Source of the DNA: an uncultured Tateyamaria sp.
GTDB lineage: Bacteria > Pseudomonadota > Alphaproteobacteria > Rhodobacterales > Rhodobacteraceae
Reading direction: 5' to 3'
Length of the DNA stretch: 64,000 bases
Assembly (NCBI RefSeq): GCF_947497045.1
Contig: NZ_CANMEU010000009.1
Span: 1 to 64,000 of the forward strand
Shown here in pieces: positions 1-8,080 of this stretch. Positions within the stretch are counted from its first letter, which is position 1, and every line of letters begins with the position of its first letter. Below the pieces are notes generated by a model, which saw only the letters and a list, made by a program, of their open reading frames with translations, made no database searches and had not been told where the DNA came from. The position numbers and the translations under genes are program-made.

Positions 1-37
1 GCTTAACTAAGCCCAGATGAGCGACGACTCCTCAAAG

Positions 38-385
38 TCAAACCGCCATCTGTCTCAAACCATTTGATGACGGACAGGCGGTCAAAATTTCAATTTCTTC
101 CTCGGCAAACCAACCCTGCTCAAGGACTGCTGTGCGGGCCGCTGTTGGGTCATCTGAATAATAAATGACCGCCAAGCTTTCTTCCGCCCGACTGCAGGTG
201 ACGTAGAAAAGTCGGCGGGTGCGGTCGATGCTGGTGTCCTTGCCAGCAACCTCGTTAAGCGCCAGCATCGCTGAGCTCTTACCGCTGTTGTTCGCCCCTA
301 CAAAGAGGGTCTGTTTTTCTGAAAGGTCAACTCGGACCGATAGAAGCTTACGGAAATTTGCGATCTCAAAAAACTTGATAAGCAT
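38..385 (-). pseudogene. Scar ORF: N-terminus of OLD-family ATPase fused to C-terminus of UvrD-type helicase (Gabija-like remnant)
   Basis: The 115-codon frame joins two unrelated ends. Residues 1 to about 43 are the start of an OLD-type ABC ATPase: a short beta strand (FFEIANFRKL) and a Walker A (GANNSGKSS). From about residue 48 the sequence is the end of a UvrD/PcrA helicase, with helicase motif VI in RRLFYVTCSRA and a tail typical of helicases paired with OLD nucleases. Everything between is missing: the rest of the ATPase, its TOPRIM nuclease, and most of the helicase. This fits one in-frame deletion across a tandem nuclease-helicase pair, the gene order of Gabija (GajA-GajB) and relatives. 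The product is very unlikely to be active. The fusion is seen directly; the Gabija assignment is inferred from the two families and their order. Confidence 0.72.
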
Positions 386-502
386 CTATGACTTTCTGTC
401 GAGTTGAAGAATACTGCTGCAATTGTACGCTACCTTCTATGGACCAAGCCACGTGTTGCATATCAATCGCAGGGATGGGAGGTCAGAGCGTTGAACCAAG
501 CC

Positions 503-832
503 CTAAGCGTGAGCTCCATTGTCTTGGGTCAGCGAAAAAGAAATGCCCTCACGCTGCTGCAACCGCGACACCATCGCCAGCAAATTGTCGGCACGCGGAT
601 TACCCTTCGCGCTGAGCATCCGCATAAGGCTCTTGGGGTCCTTGTCCATATCTTGCGCCAAGGCCTCAAACCCCACCGTGGCGTTGACGTAGTCGCGCAG
701 CAGCACCTTACCGGTCTCCAGATCGTCGCTGAGCATGGCCTCGATGGCTTCGCGAAACAGCCCCGCACGAAACTCAGGATCGCGCTCGGCGCGTGCTTTG
801 ATCGTGTCTTTGAAGTCTTTGGTCAGTGGCAT
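503..832 (-). CDS. HigA-like antitoxin of a type II toxin-antitoxin pair
   Basis: The 109-residue protein has a helix-turn-helix in its second half (about residues 54-100: ALAQDMDKDPKSLMRMLS, then a second helix pair). This is the form of the addiction-module antidote family that accompanies RelE/ParE-type killer proteins. It starts one base after the toxin stop codon, so the order is toxin then antitoxin, as in HigBA. The N-terminal half is charged and probably contacts the toxin. The antitoxin would neutralise the toxin and repress the shared promoter. The exact subfamily is uncertain. Confidence 0.8.
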   Translation of the reverse strand: MPLTKDFKDTIKARAERDPEFRAGLFREAIEAMLSDDLETGKVLLRDYVNATVGFEALAQDMDKDPKSLMRMLSAKGNPRADNLLAMVSRLQQREGISFSLTQDNGAHA

Positions 833-833
833 G

Positions 834-1163
834 TCAGTCGCCTTTCTCTTTGCGAGACTTATAGTCGTCCCAATATGCTTTGGCCTGCTCGATGTCTTTC
901 GACTGGCGCTTTTTCGTGCCGCCGCAGAGCAAGATCACAAGCGTATCGCCATCTTTGCCAAAATAGACGCGGTAGCCCGGACCAAAGGTAATGCGCCGTT
1001 CAGACACCCCTTGTCCGACTGGCTTCACGTCGCCAAGGTTTCCGGTCTCGATCCGCGCAAGGGCCGTTCTGACCTTCAGGGCAGCCGCAGTGTCGAGATC
1101 GTTAAACCAATCTTCAAACGGCGTTTTCCCCGCTTCGGTGACATAGACAACAAACTTATTCAT
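834..1163 (-). CDS. RelE/ParE-superfamily toxin (Gp49/HigB-like killer protein)
   Basis: The 109-residue protein matches the addiction-module killer family: a start like MNKFVVYVTEAGKTPFEDWF, then ARIETGNLGDVKPVGQGVSE, GYRVYFGKDGD and LLCGGTKKRQSKDI. The last three blocks carry the basic and aromatic residues expected of an mRNA interferase fold. Translation could also begin ten codons earlier at 1193, but that start lies inside a palindrome that looks like the operator, so the Met at 1163 is preferred. No convincing Shine-Dalgarno precedes either start. The antitoxin follows after one base. Cleavage of mRNA on ribosomes is the family activity and was not shown here. Confidence 0.82.
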   Translation of the reverse strand: MNKFVVYVTEAGKTPFEDWFNDLDTAAALKVRTALARIETGNLGDVKPVGQGVSERRITFGPGYRVYFGKDGDTLVILLCGGTKKRQSKDIEQAKAYWDDYKSRKEKGD

Positions 1164-1174
1164 TGGAGGTATTG

Positions 1175-1190
1175 GTGACATATACGTTAC
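1175..1190. promoter_or_regulatory. Candidate operator of the toxin-antitoxin operon
   Basis: GTGACATATACGTTAC is a 16-base imperfect palindrome (12 of 16 positions symmetric). It lies just upstream of the preferred toxin start and downstream of a TTGACA on the minus strand (1195-1200). That position suits autorepression by the antitoxin. No good -10 hexamer was found at standard spacing. Confidence 0.4.
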
Positions 1191-1214
1191 CATTTGTCAA
1201 TCAGTGTTGCATCA

Positions 1215-1547
1215 TCAGTGCGTCATCCCTCGATCCATTTCTAACTCCCGCGTCTCTAGTTCTGCTTCAACTGCGTCTCGGCGGCCTTCACTAATTTCAA
1301 GCTGGTCTCGAGTTGCGTGCGCAGCGTCCCGTAACTCCGCCCCTCGTTCAGCAAGCCGTGCAACGCAGCCACGGACGCCGTTTGCGATTGAATGAGCACT
1401 GACACGCAGAGGCTCATCTCCGGCGATTTTCTTCAGAGCGGCCTTTTCTTCGAAGCTCAGACGCAGCGAAAATGGGGCTTGCCATTTTTTCTTTGGCTGA
1501 ACGCTAGAAGATGCTATCTTATTGAAATCATGATGCAAAATTGTCAT
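1215..1547 (-). CDS. Unrecognised protein with a MobC-like N-terminus, possibly frameshifted
   Basis: The 110-codon frame begins with a segment that recalls the N-terminus of MobC-type relaxosome accessory proteins (KKKWQAPFSLRLSFEEKAAL, about residues 19-38). After about residue 46 the resemblance stops and the tail becomes a charged, coiled-coil-like stretch. Another minus-strand frame from 1417 to 1256 also reads as plausible protein (LLNEGRSYGTLRTQLETS), so a frameshift may separate two parts of an older gene. It overlaps the upstream gene by 20 bases, suggesting co-transcription. Function unknown; the MobC resemblance is weak. Confidence 0.4.
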   Translation of the reverse strand: MTILHHDFNKIASSSVQPKKKWQAPFSLRLSFEEKAALKKIAGDEPLRVSAHSIANGVRGCVARLAERGAELRDAAHATRDQLEISEGRRDAVEAELETRELEMDRGMTH

Positions 1548-1896
1548 TGTCGCACCTCAGATCATCAAGATCGAATTGTGCGAGCTGACGTTCCCAATCC
1601 TGTAGAGCGTCGAACAGGCGGTTCGATTCTTCTACAGTTAGGTCCTCCAGTTTATCCAGGACATCACGTTCTAGAGGCTGACCAGATGCGTGTATATCTT
1701 CGCCGATTACATCACCGCAGGGCAACGCGCGCCCGGTGACGTCGTCCGCCTTTTCACGCCGTGCATACACCACCTCATAGGTCTGTCCAACAAGGCCATC
1801 CGCCCCCCAGATCAGGGGTGCGACCAGTACAGCCCAATCATCGACACAATGGCAGTACACACCCTCTTTCAGGCGTCGTTTCCGTACCGATCCCAT
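1528..1896 (-). CDS. Hypothetical protein upstream of the MobC-like gene
   Basis: About 122 residues with no recognised domain. It begins with a basic patch (MGSVRKRRLKEG), has a hydrophobic central strand region (DWAVLVAPLIWGADGLVGQ) and ends in an acidic, possibly helical tail rich in Asp and Leu. The frame extends to a TTG at 1914, but the ATG at 1896 is a more likely start. Its 3' end overlaps the next gene by 20 bases, so the two probably form a small operon. The setting, beside a toxin-antitoxin pair and a defence-gene scar, suggests mobile-element cargo. Confidence 0.45.
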   Translation of the reverse strand: MGSVRKRRLKEGVYCHCVDDWAVLVAPLIWGADGLVGQTYEVVYARREKADDVTGRALPCGDVIGEDIHASGQPLERDVLDKLEDLTVEESNRLFDALQDWERQLAQFDLDDLRCDNDNFAS

Positions 1897-1951
1897 CGTA
1901 GGGGATGACGGCAATCCTGAACCTATCGGAGGCCGTCAAGGTGCCAGGTCC

Positions 1952-2881
1952 TCAAATATCATAGACCAGCCGGAACCCTTGATGCCCGGTTGAACTGTCC
2001 GGAGACGAGCCGCTGCGCGCCGCAATCCTGTAGCGAAAACAATAAGAGGCGTGGCACAAATACGACCCCCCCTTGTTCAGCTTGTACCCCGCCTTGCCCG
2101 CATGGGCCGCCTGCACCGCCTTTTTCAGGGACTTCACCTGAAAGGGCTGGCTGGTCCATTCCCAGACATTTCCGACCATATTGTAAAGCCCATAGCCGTT
2201 GGGTTCGAAACAGCGCGCGGGGGCTGTGCCGATAAATCCGTCGCGCCCCAGATCAGCTTGCGGAAACGGGCCTTGCCAGATATTGCAGGGGAAATGGTCG
2301 TGATCGTTCGGGGCGGCCTCCCCCCAGGGGAAAGGAACGTCGTCCAAGCCCCCGCGCGCGGCATGTTCCCACTCGGCCTCGCGTGGCAAGCGCCCCCCGG
2401 CCCATGTCGCAAAGGCCCGCGCGTCGTTCCAAGTGACATGCACAACCGGGTGATCAGCCTGCCAAGTGTCGTCCGCGTCCGGTCCGTTGATCGCGCGCCA
2501 ATGCGCCCCTTTGACGATGCGCCACCATGGGGCGGCCTCGACCACCGGGCTTGGGGGCGCAGATTTGGGCAAGAACCCTTCAAACACAAAGGAATCCCCG
2601 AACCGCTCGGCTTCGGTGACATAGTTTGTGGCCGACACAAAGGCCGCAAACCGCGCGTTGGTGACGGTCGTGACGTCCATCGCAAAGGGTTTGAGGGTAA
2701 CGCGGCGCACCGGACCTTCGCCATCGACCGCGATCCCGGGTGTGCCTGTGCCGACAAGGGCGCGGCCCCCGGGAATGGTCACGCGGTCCGAAGTGTCTGC
2801 ACCGCGGCCAACGTCAGTATCAGAATGCGCAAGCCCACGGCCACCCCTTGCAGGCTGACAACAGGCCTTGCCGTCACTCAC
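1952..2881 (-). CDS. Formylglycine-generating enzyme (aerobic sulfatase-modifying factor)
   Basis: A 309-residue SUMF1/FGE-family protein. It converts the active-site Cys of sulfatases to formylglycine using O2 and copper. The C-terminal block GGSYLCHASYCFRYR carries both catalytic cysteines (Cys276 and Cys281, five apart as in human FGE Cys336/Cys341), followed by AARSGSSPDSSTGHQGFR. This separates a true FGE from the many relatives that lack the pair. The fold blocks HPVVHVTWNDARAFATWAGG, LPREAEWEHAARGG and NMVGNVWEWT are present. The start is GTG and overlaps the stop of the GlcG gene (GTGA), so it is the last gene of the lactonase-GlcG operon. No sulfatase lies in the window, so its client must be encoded elsewhere. 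Confidence 0.9.
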   Translation of the reverse strand: MSDGKACCQPARGGRGLAHSDTDVGRGADTSDRVTIPGGRALVGTGTPGIAVDGEGPVRRVTLKPFAMDVTTVTNARFAAFVSATNYVTEAERFGDSFVFEGFLPKSAPPSPVVEAAPWWRIVKGAHWRAINGPDADDTWQADHPVVHVTWNDARAFATWAGGRLPREAEWEHAARGGLDDVPFPWGEAAPNDHDHFPCNIWQGPFPQADLGRDGFIGTAPARCFEPNGYGLYNMVGNVWEWTSQPFQVKSLKKAVQAAHAGKAGYKLNKGGSYLCHASYCFRYRIAARSGSSPDSSTGHQGFRLVYDI

Positions 2882-3303
2882 GCGGGCGTCACCGTGGCTG
2901 AAATCGCGGCGAGGGCCGCCTGCCCCACCGCAATGTCCTGATCACCCGTGCCTGACCCGACACCGATCCCGCCCACAAGGTCGCGGCCCACATAGATCGG
3001 CAATCCGCCGGGCAGCCCCGTCACCCCGTTCTGGGTGGCAGCTGCAATATGGGGGCGCACGGCCTCGGGGATTGCCGTGGTTGGTGCCCCGATGGAGGCG
3101 GCGGTGCGCGCCTTGGTGGCGGCACTTTTGCGGCTAAGATACTTGGCCCCCGTCATGCGGATTTCACCCAGCACTTCACCGCTGGCATCTACGATCACGA
3201 TACATTGGGGCTGGCCCATCTGTTCCGCAGCCCCGATTGCAGCCTCAAGCATCGCCATGACAGCCGTATGGGTCAACACGTGGGTGGGTTTCGTCACCTC
3301 CAT
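2878..3303 (-). CDS. GlcG/HbpS-family (DUF336) protein
   Basis: A 141-residue protein of the GlcG/HbpS fold: GQPQCIVIVDASGEVLGEIR, then SRKSAATKARTAA, LPGGLPIYVGRDLVGGIGV and GSGTGDQDIAV. Members are small proteins linked to glycolate or haem-type oxidations, but their biochemical role is mostly unknown. The long upstream extension of the frame is discarded because the ATG at 3303 overlaps the stop of the SMP-30 gene by one base (TGATG), a typical coupled start. FGE follows with a four-base overlap. The family is clear; the function here is not. Confidence 0.85.
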   Translation of the reverse strand: MEVTKPTHVLTHTAVMAMLEAAIGAAEQMGQPQCIVIVDASGEVLGEIRMTGAKYLSRKSAATKARTAASIGAPTTAIPEAVRPHIAAATQNGVTGLPGGLPIYVGRDLVGGIGVGSGTGDQDIAVGQAALAAISATVTPA

Positions 3304-4226
3304 CAGCGCGCTCCGTTCACGTTCAGGAACACGGAATAGAGCGAAGACGTGGCCGTGATGAAAAGCCGGTTCAACTTGGGGCCTCCAAAACAGACGTTCG
3401 AGACGATCTCGGGAATATGGATCTTGCCAATCAGCGCGCCGGATCTGTCCAGACAATGTACCCCGTCCGCCGCCGAGGTCCAGATGCGCCCGTCGCGATC
3501 AAAGCGGAAGCCGTCGAAAAATCCATTGGTGCAATCCGCGAAATGCACCGCAGGCCCAAGCGTTTTGCCATCCGCCTCGACCACGTGACGCCGGATATGG
3601 GCGGGACCGCCCGGTTCATGCGTGCCGCCCGTGTCGGCGATAAACAACTCGGATTCGCCCGGTGAAAAGGCAAGCCCGTTGGGTTTGACATAGTCCTTGT
3701 TGACAGCCGCGATCTCTTCGCTGGCGGGATCCCACCGATAGACATAACAGGCCCCGATTTCGCTTTCGGCGCGATCCCCCTCATAGTCCATCATAATCCC
3801 ATAGCTGGGATCGGTGAACCAGATCGAACCATCCGATTTCACAACCACATCGTTGGGGGAATTGAGGCGCTTGCCCTCGAACCGGTCCGCAATGACCTTG
3901 ATGGACCCGTCATGTTCAGTCCGGGTCACCCGACGTGTCAGATGTTCGCAGGACACGAGTCGGCCCTGTCCATCCACGGTATGTCCGTTGGTGTTGTTGG
4001 CGGGCACGCGGAACTCTGACACCGACCCGTCCGTCTCGTCCCATCGCATCATCCGGTTGTTGGGAATGTCGGACCAGACCACATAGCGCCCCGGCGCGAA
4101 CCACGCAGGCCCTTCGTGCCAGCGCCCGCCCGAGGCCAGTCGTTCCACCCGCGCATGGCCGATAAAGCAGGCCTCGAACGCAGGGTTCAAAACCTCAAAC
4201 CCTGTCCCCTCAATCACACCGTACAC
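3303..4226 (-). CDS. SMP-30/gluconolactonase-family lactonase
   Basis: About 307 residues, a six-bladed propeller lactonase that would hydrolyse a sugar lactone using one divalent metal. Metal-site motifs are visible in order: WHEGPAW (Glu), NTNGHTVDGQGRLVSCEH, RLNSPNDVVVKSDGSIWF (Asn) and ELFIADTGG (Asp). The frame can be extended to a TTG at 4259, but a GTG at 4226 has an AGGGGG ribosome site a few bases upstream and is preferred. It is the first gene of lactonase-glcG-FGE and divergent from the molybdenum hydroxylase genes. The substrate cannot be told from sequence. A second, different SMP-30 gene lies in the galactoside operon. Confidence 0.85.
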   Translation of the reverse strand: MYGVIEGTGFEVLNPAFEACFIGHARVERLASGGRWHEGPAWFAPGRYVVWSDIPNNRMMRWDETDGSVSEFRVPANNTNGHTVDGQGRLVSCEHLTRRVTRTEHDGSIKVIADRFEGKRLNSPNDVVVKSDGSIWFTDPSYGIMMDYEGDRAESEIGACYVYRWDPASEEIAAVNKDYVKPNGLAFSPGESELFIADTGGTHEPGGPAHIRRHVVEADGKTLGPAVHFADCTNGFFDGFRFDRDGRIWTSAADGVHCLDRSGALIGKIHIPEIVSNVCFGGPKLNRLFITATSSLYSVFLNVNGAR

Positions 4227-4424
4227 ACCGCATCCCCCTTCACCTTTGTTGTCACGCAACCTGCCCCGGTCACCCCACGGTTGGCAAGGGCCACCGGCGC
4301 GCAGGCCAAGGCACGCCGAACGCCCCGGCCTTACAACCCTGCCCCTTGCCTGCCACGTCGTTCGATCTACCCTAGATAGAAAGCCCTTTATCGAATGCAG
4401 CCGCGCGCCACAGGAGAGTTCAAT

Positions 4425-4889
4425 ATGGCAATTTCACTGAAATTGAACGGCAAGGATCAAACCATCAAAGCCGAACCCGGCACGCCCCTGCTGTGGGTGA
4501 TCCGGGATGAGCTGAAAATGACTGGCACCAAATTCGGTTGCGGGGTGGCCTCCTGCGGGGCTTGCACCGTCCATCTGAACGGCCAGCCTATCCGGTCTTG
4601 CCAGACTTATATCGAGGACATCGAAGGGGCCGAAGTCACGACCATCGAGGCCATGGAAGACACCAGGATCGGGGCCGCCGTCCAGCAGGCTTGGGTCGAG
4701 CTGGACGTGGTGCAATGTGGGTACTGCCAGTCGGGTCAAATCATGTCCGCCGTGGGTTTACTGAGCGAGAACCCCAAGCCCACCGCACAGGAAATCGACG
4801 ACTACATGTGGGGCAATGCCTGCCGCTGCGCCACCTATCAACGCATCCGTGCTGGTATCCGGCGCGCAGCCGACATTCTGGAGGGTTAA
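4425..4889 (+). CDS. (2Fe-2S)-binding small subunit of a molybdenum hydroxylase (isoquinoline 1-oxidoreductase type)
   Basis: The 154-residue electron-transfer subunit carries two [2Fe-2S] clusters. The N-terminal plant-ferredoxin cluster uses the cysteines in KFGCGVASCGACTVHLNG plus the Cys of RSCQTY. The C-terminal all-helical cluster uses QCGYCQSGQIM and GNACRCATYQRI. The start at 4425 follows a CAGGAGAG ribosome site (4411-4418). The large subunit begins three bases after its stop. It passes electrons from the molybdopterin site to an acceptor that in relatives is often a cytochrome c; none is adjacent here. Confidence 0.92.
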   Translation: MAISLKLNGKDQTIKAEPGTPLLWVIRDELKMTGTKFGCGVASCGACTVHLNGQPIRSCQTYIEDIEGAEVTTIEAMEDTRIGAAVQQAWVELDVVQCGYCQSGQIMSAVGLLSENPKPTAQEIDDYMWGNACRCATYQRIRAGIRRAADILEG

Positions 4890-4892
4890 GAC

Positions 4893-7070
4893 ATGACACT
4901 CGACACATCCCGCCGCGCCTTCCTTGCCGGGGCCGCCGCCATTGGCACCGTTCTGGTCGTGGGCATCCGCCCCGATGGCGCACTTGCCGCCAATGCAGAC
5001 ACGATGCTGAACCCTTTTGTGCGGATCACGTCCGACGGGTCGGTCACCGCCATCGTCAAACATTTCGAGATGGGCCAGGGCCCTGTCACGGGCCTCACCA
5101 CCCTGGTTGCCGAGGAACTGGGCCTGAGCATGGATCAGATCGACTATGACTTTGCGCCCTCCAACCCCGAGGTCTATGCCAACACCCTGCTCGGGCCCAT
5201 TCAGGGCACAGGTGGCTCAACTGCCATGGCCAATGCCTATGCCCAGTATCGTCAAGCCGGAGCTGCCGCGCGCGAAATGCTGATTACCGCGGCTGCCGAG
5301 ACCTGGGGCGTGGATGCAGGCACGCTCAGGATCGAAGACGGTGTGGTGTCGGGTGCCGGCAACTCCGCCCCCTTGGGCGAGTTCGTAGCCAAGGCGGCGA
5401 CTCTTGATGCACCCACCGAGCCACGGCTCAAGGACCCGTCCGAGTTTCGCCTGATCGGCAACAGCGACGTGCGCCGCCCCGACAGCGCGGTCAAGGGCAA
5501 CGGCACTGCGATGTACGGCATGGACCTGCACCTGCCTGACCAGATGGTCACAATGATCGCGCGACCCGAACAGCAACGCGCCACAGTCGTCAGCTTTGAC
5601 GACAGTGGCGCGCAACAAATCAAGGGGTTTATCCGCGCCGCCACCCTGCCCAACAACGCGGGCGTCGCGGTCTTTGCCGAACACACATGGGCGGCAATGC
5701 AGGCGCGCGACGCACTGGACGTGACGTGGGACACAAGCACCGCCGAAACCCGCAGCTCGGACGAGATCGAGGCCGAGATACGCGCCGCTTTGGACGCCGA
5801 ACCCGCCTATAACGTCAACAAGACCGATGCGGGCGCAACCAAGGTGGCGCTTGATGGTGCGGCCATGGTCATCGAAGAGACGTTCTATTTCCCCCTGCTT
5901 GCCCACGCCCCGATGGAACCGTTGAATTGCACGATCGAGGCCACCGCAGATGGCGGCATTCTAATGCACGATGCCGCCCAGATCCCGACCTTGCCTCACG
6001 GGGCGATGGCGCAGATCTTTGATCTGCCGATGGAAAAAATCCAGATCAAGACGATACTGGCGGGCGGCTCGTTCGGGCGACGCGCCACACCAGAGGCGGA
6101 TTATCAGGTCGAGGCGGCGCTGGCCTTTGCCACCACGGATCGCAGCCGACCCGTCAAGCTGGTATGGTCGCGCGAGGATGATCTGCGCTCGGGCTATTAC
6201 CGCCCGGCCTTCGGGCACAAGGTGCGCGTGGGTCTGGATGATGCGGGCAACATCGTCGGATGGGACCACCGCATCGCAGGCCAGTCGATCATGAAAGGCA
6301 CCCCGTTCGAGGCGTTCCTTGTCCATGACGGCATCGATCACAGCTCGGTCGAGGGGGCGTCGGACACGCCCTATCAAATCCCGGGCGCGCATTTCGGTCT
6401 GACGGACACCGAAAAGGCGACAAGCACGCTATGGTGGCGTTCGGTCGGCCACACGCATACTGCCTATGTGATGGAAACCATGATGGACAAAGCCGCGAGG
6501 GCGGCGGGCGTCGATCCGGTCGAATATCGGCTGAAATACCTCGCCGGGGATGGTGTGGATCAGCAGCGAAAGGCAGGCGTTCTGCGTCTGGCCGCTGAAA
6601 AGGCGGGATGGGGCAACGCCCCTGCGGGTCACACTCAAGGGATCGCGGTCCACAAGAGCTTTGCCAGCTATGTGGCTGAAGTCGTTGAAATCTCTGGTAA
6701 TGCGCGCGACGGGGTGAAGATTGAAAAGGTCACATGCGCTGTCGATTGCGGCCTTGCGGTCAATCCTGACGTGATCAGGGCGCAGATAGAGGGCAGCATC
6801 GGCTATGGCATCGGGCACAACATGCGCGACAAGATCACGTTGACGGGCGGGGTCGTGGATCAGTTCAACTTCCCCGACTACGAACCGCTGCGGATCAGCG
6901 ATATCGGCGCGATTGACGTCCATATCGTTCCCTCTGCTGAGCCACCCACTGGCGTGGGTGAGCCGGGCACGCCCCCTGCCGCCGCCGCCCTCGCCAACGC
7001 GATTGCGGCTGCAAGTAACGTGCGGATCGGAAGCCTGCCGCTGGCTGACAACGGCATCCGCTTCGCCTGA
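4893..7070 (+). CDS. Molybdopterin-binding large subunit of a molybdenum hydroxylase (IorB/aldehyde oxidoreductase type), Tat-exported
   Basis: A 725-residue catalytic subunit of the xanthine-dehydrogenase superfamily. The N-terminus has a twin-arginine signal (SRRAFLAG, residues 6-13, then a hydrophobic stretch), so the complex is probably periplasmic with the small subunit carried along. Cofactor and active-site motifs include GPIQGTGGSTAMANAY, HAPMEPLNC, GGSFGRRATPEADYQVEA and, near the C-terminus, GVGEPGTPP with the conserved base Glu. Length and layout fit isoquinoline oxidoreductase beta subunits, which also include many aldehyde and N-heterocycle oxidases. The substrate is unknown. Neighbouring lactonase and tetronate genes hint at a sugar-derived aldehyde, but this is inference. 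Confidence 0.9.
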   Translation: MTLDTSRRAFLAGAAAIGTVLVVGIRPDGALAANADTMLNPFVRITSDGSVTAIVKHFEMGQGPVTGLTTLVAEELGLSMDQIDYDFAPSNPEVYANTLLGPIQGTGGSTAMANAYAQYRQAGAAAREMLITAAAETWGVDAGTLRIEDGVVSGAGNSAPLGEFVAKAATLDAPTEPRLKDPSEFRLIGNSDVRRPDSAVKGNGTAMYGMDLHLPDQMVTMIARPEQQRATVVSFDDSGAQQIKGFIRAATLPNNAGVAVFAEHTWAAMQARDALDVTWDTSTAETRSSDEIEAEIRAALDAEPAYNVNKTDAGATKVALDGAAMVIEETFYFPLLAHAPMEPLNCTIEATADGGILMHDAAQIPTLPHGAMAQIFDLPMEKIQIKTILAGGSFGRRATPEADYQVEAALAFATTDRSRPVKLVWSREDDLRSGYYRPAFGHKVRVGLDDAGNIVGWDHRIAGQSIMKGTPFEAFLVHDGIDHSSVEGASDTPYQIPGAHFGLTDTEKATSTLWWRSVGHTHTAYVMETMMDKAARAAGVDPVEYRLKYLAGDGVDQQRKAGVLRLAAEKAGWGNAPAGHTQGIAVHKSFASYVAEVVEISGNARDGVKIEKVTCAVDCGLAVNPDVIRAQIEGSIGYGIGHNMRDKITLTGGVVDQFNFPDYEPLRISDIGAIDVHIVPSAEPPTGVGEPGTPPAAAALANAIAAASNVRIGSLPLADNGIRFA

Positions 7071-7174
7071 ACCAAGCCGCCTCCGGGTCCGTATGGATTT
7101 GGGATGCGGCCCCCCTTGTGATTTGCGCGCTCATCGCGATGATGCCCGACATGGCAATGACTTAGGACGCATCC

Positions 7175-8080
7175 ATGACAGATACCAAAAACACGGCCGT
7201 GATCGGCCTCGGCTCAATGGGCTATGGGATCGCGCAGTCCTGTGTGGCCGCCGGGCTGATAACCTACGGGTTCGATGTGCGCCCCGAAGTCACCACCCGG
7301 TTTCAAACGGAAAGCGGCGCGCAAGGCATTTTGGCGGAGGTCGCGCCGACACTTGGCTCGGTCGTCATCGCCGTCCTCAATGCCGCACAAACCGAAGAGG
7401 TCCTGTTCGGCCCCGACGGGATCGCCCGCCATCTTGCCCCCGGCAGCGTGGTGATCGCCTGCGCCACGGTCGCCCCCGACTTTGCCAAGGATATGGCAGC
7501 GCACTGCGCGGACCACGCCCTGCACTACCTTGATGCGCCCATCTCGGGTGGGTCGATCAAGGCGGCCCAGGGCGCATTGACGATCATGGCCTCGGGCACG
7601 CCCGCCGCTTTCGATGCGGCGCAAACCACGCTCGACGCCATGGCCGAAACCGTATTCCGGCTTGGCGACGCGGCCGGCCCCGGATCGGCCATGAAGGCGG
7701 TGAACCAATTGCTTGCCGGGGTCCACATCGCGACCATGGCCGAGGCGCTGACCTTTGGCATGACCCAAGGCGTCGCACCCGATCAATTCGTCGAGGTGAT
7801 CAGCAAATGCGCCGGTTCAAGCTGGATGCTGGAGAACCGCGCACCCCATATCGTGGCCGGAGACTACACCCCGCATTCCTCGGTCAACATCTGGCCCAAA
7901 GATCTGGGCATTGTGCTCGACATCGCGAAATCCGCGCAATTCAGCGCCCCCATCACCGCCGCCGCCCTGCAACAGTTCGTGGCTGCGGCAGGTATGGGAT
8001 TGGGGGGCGAGGATGATGCCGCCGTTGCCAAGGTCTATGCGCGCAATGCCGGGCTGACCCTGCCGGGGGGAAAGTCGTGA
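7175..8080 (+). CDS. NAD-dependent beta-hydroxyacid dehydrogenase, LtnD (tetronate/threonate dehydrogenase) type
   Basis: A 301-residue 3-hydroxyisobutyrate-dehydrogenase-family enzyme. The Rossmann motif GLGSMGYGIAQSCVAAG is at the N-terminus, the substrate-binding block DAPISGGSIKAAQGALTIMA is central, and the catalytic Lys sits in MKAVNQLLAGVHIATMAEA. The next gene, an OtnI-like isomerase, starts inside its stop codon (GTGA). This pairing is characteristic of four-carbon acid sugar catabolism, where LtnD oxidises L-threonate or D-erythronate to a 2-oxo-tetronate. The usual kinase OtnK and aldolase OtnC are not in the window. Confidence 0.8.
   Translation: MTDTKNTAVIGLGSMGYGIAQSCVAAGLITYGFDVRPEVTTRFQTESGAQGILAEVAPTLGSVVIAVLNAAQTEEVLFGPDGIARHLAPGSVVIACATVAPDFAKDMAAHCADHALHYLDAPISGGSIKAAQGALTIMASGTPAAFDAAQTTLDAMAETVFRLGDAAGPGSAMKAVNQLLAGVHIATMAEALTFGMTQGVAPDQFVEVISKCAGSSWMLENRAPHIVAGDYTPHSSVNIWPKDLGIVLDIAKSAQFSAPITAAALQQFVAAAGMGLGGEDDAAVAKVYARNAGLTLPGGKS

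Noticed and set aside
404-991. 195-codon plus-strand frame over the toxin-antitoxin genes
   Set aside because: Opposite strand to two recognised genes; no protein-like features.
2051-2941. 296-codon plus-strand frame
   Set aside because: Antisense of the formylglycine-generating enzyme gene; low-complexity Pro/Arg/Gly sequence.
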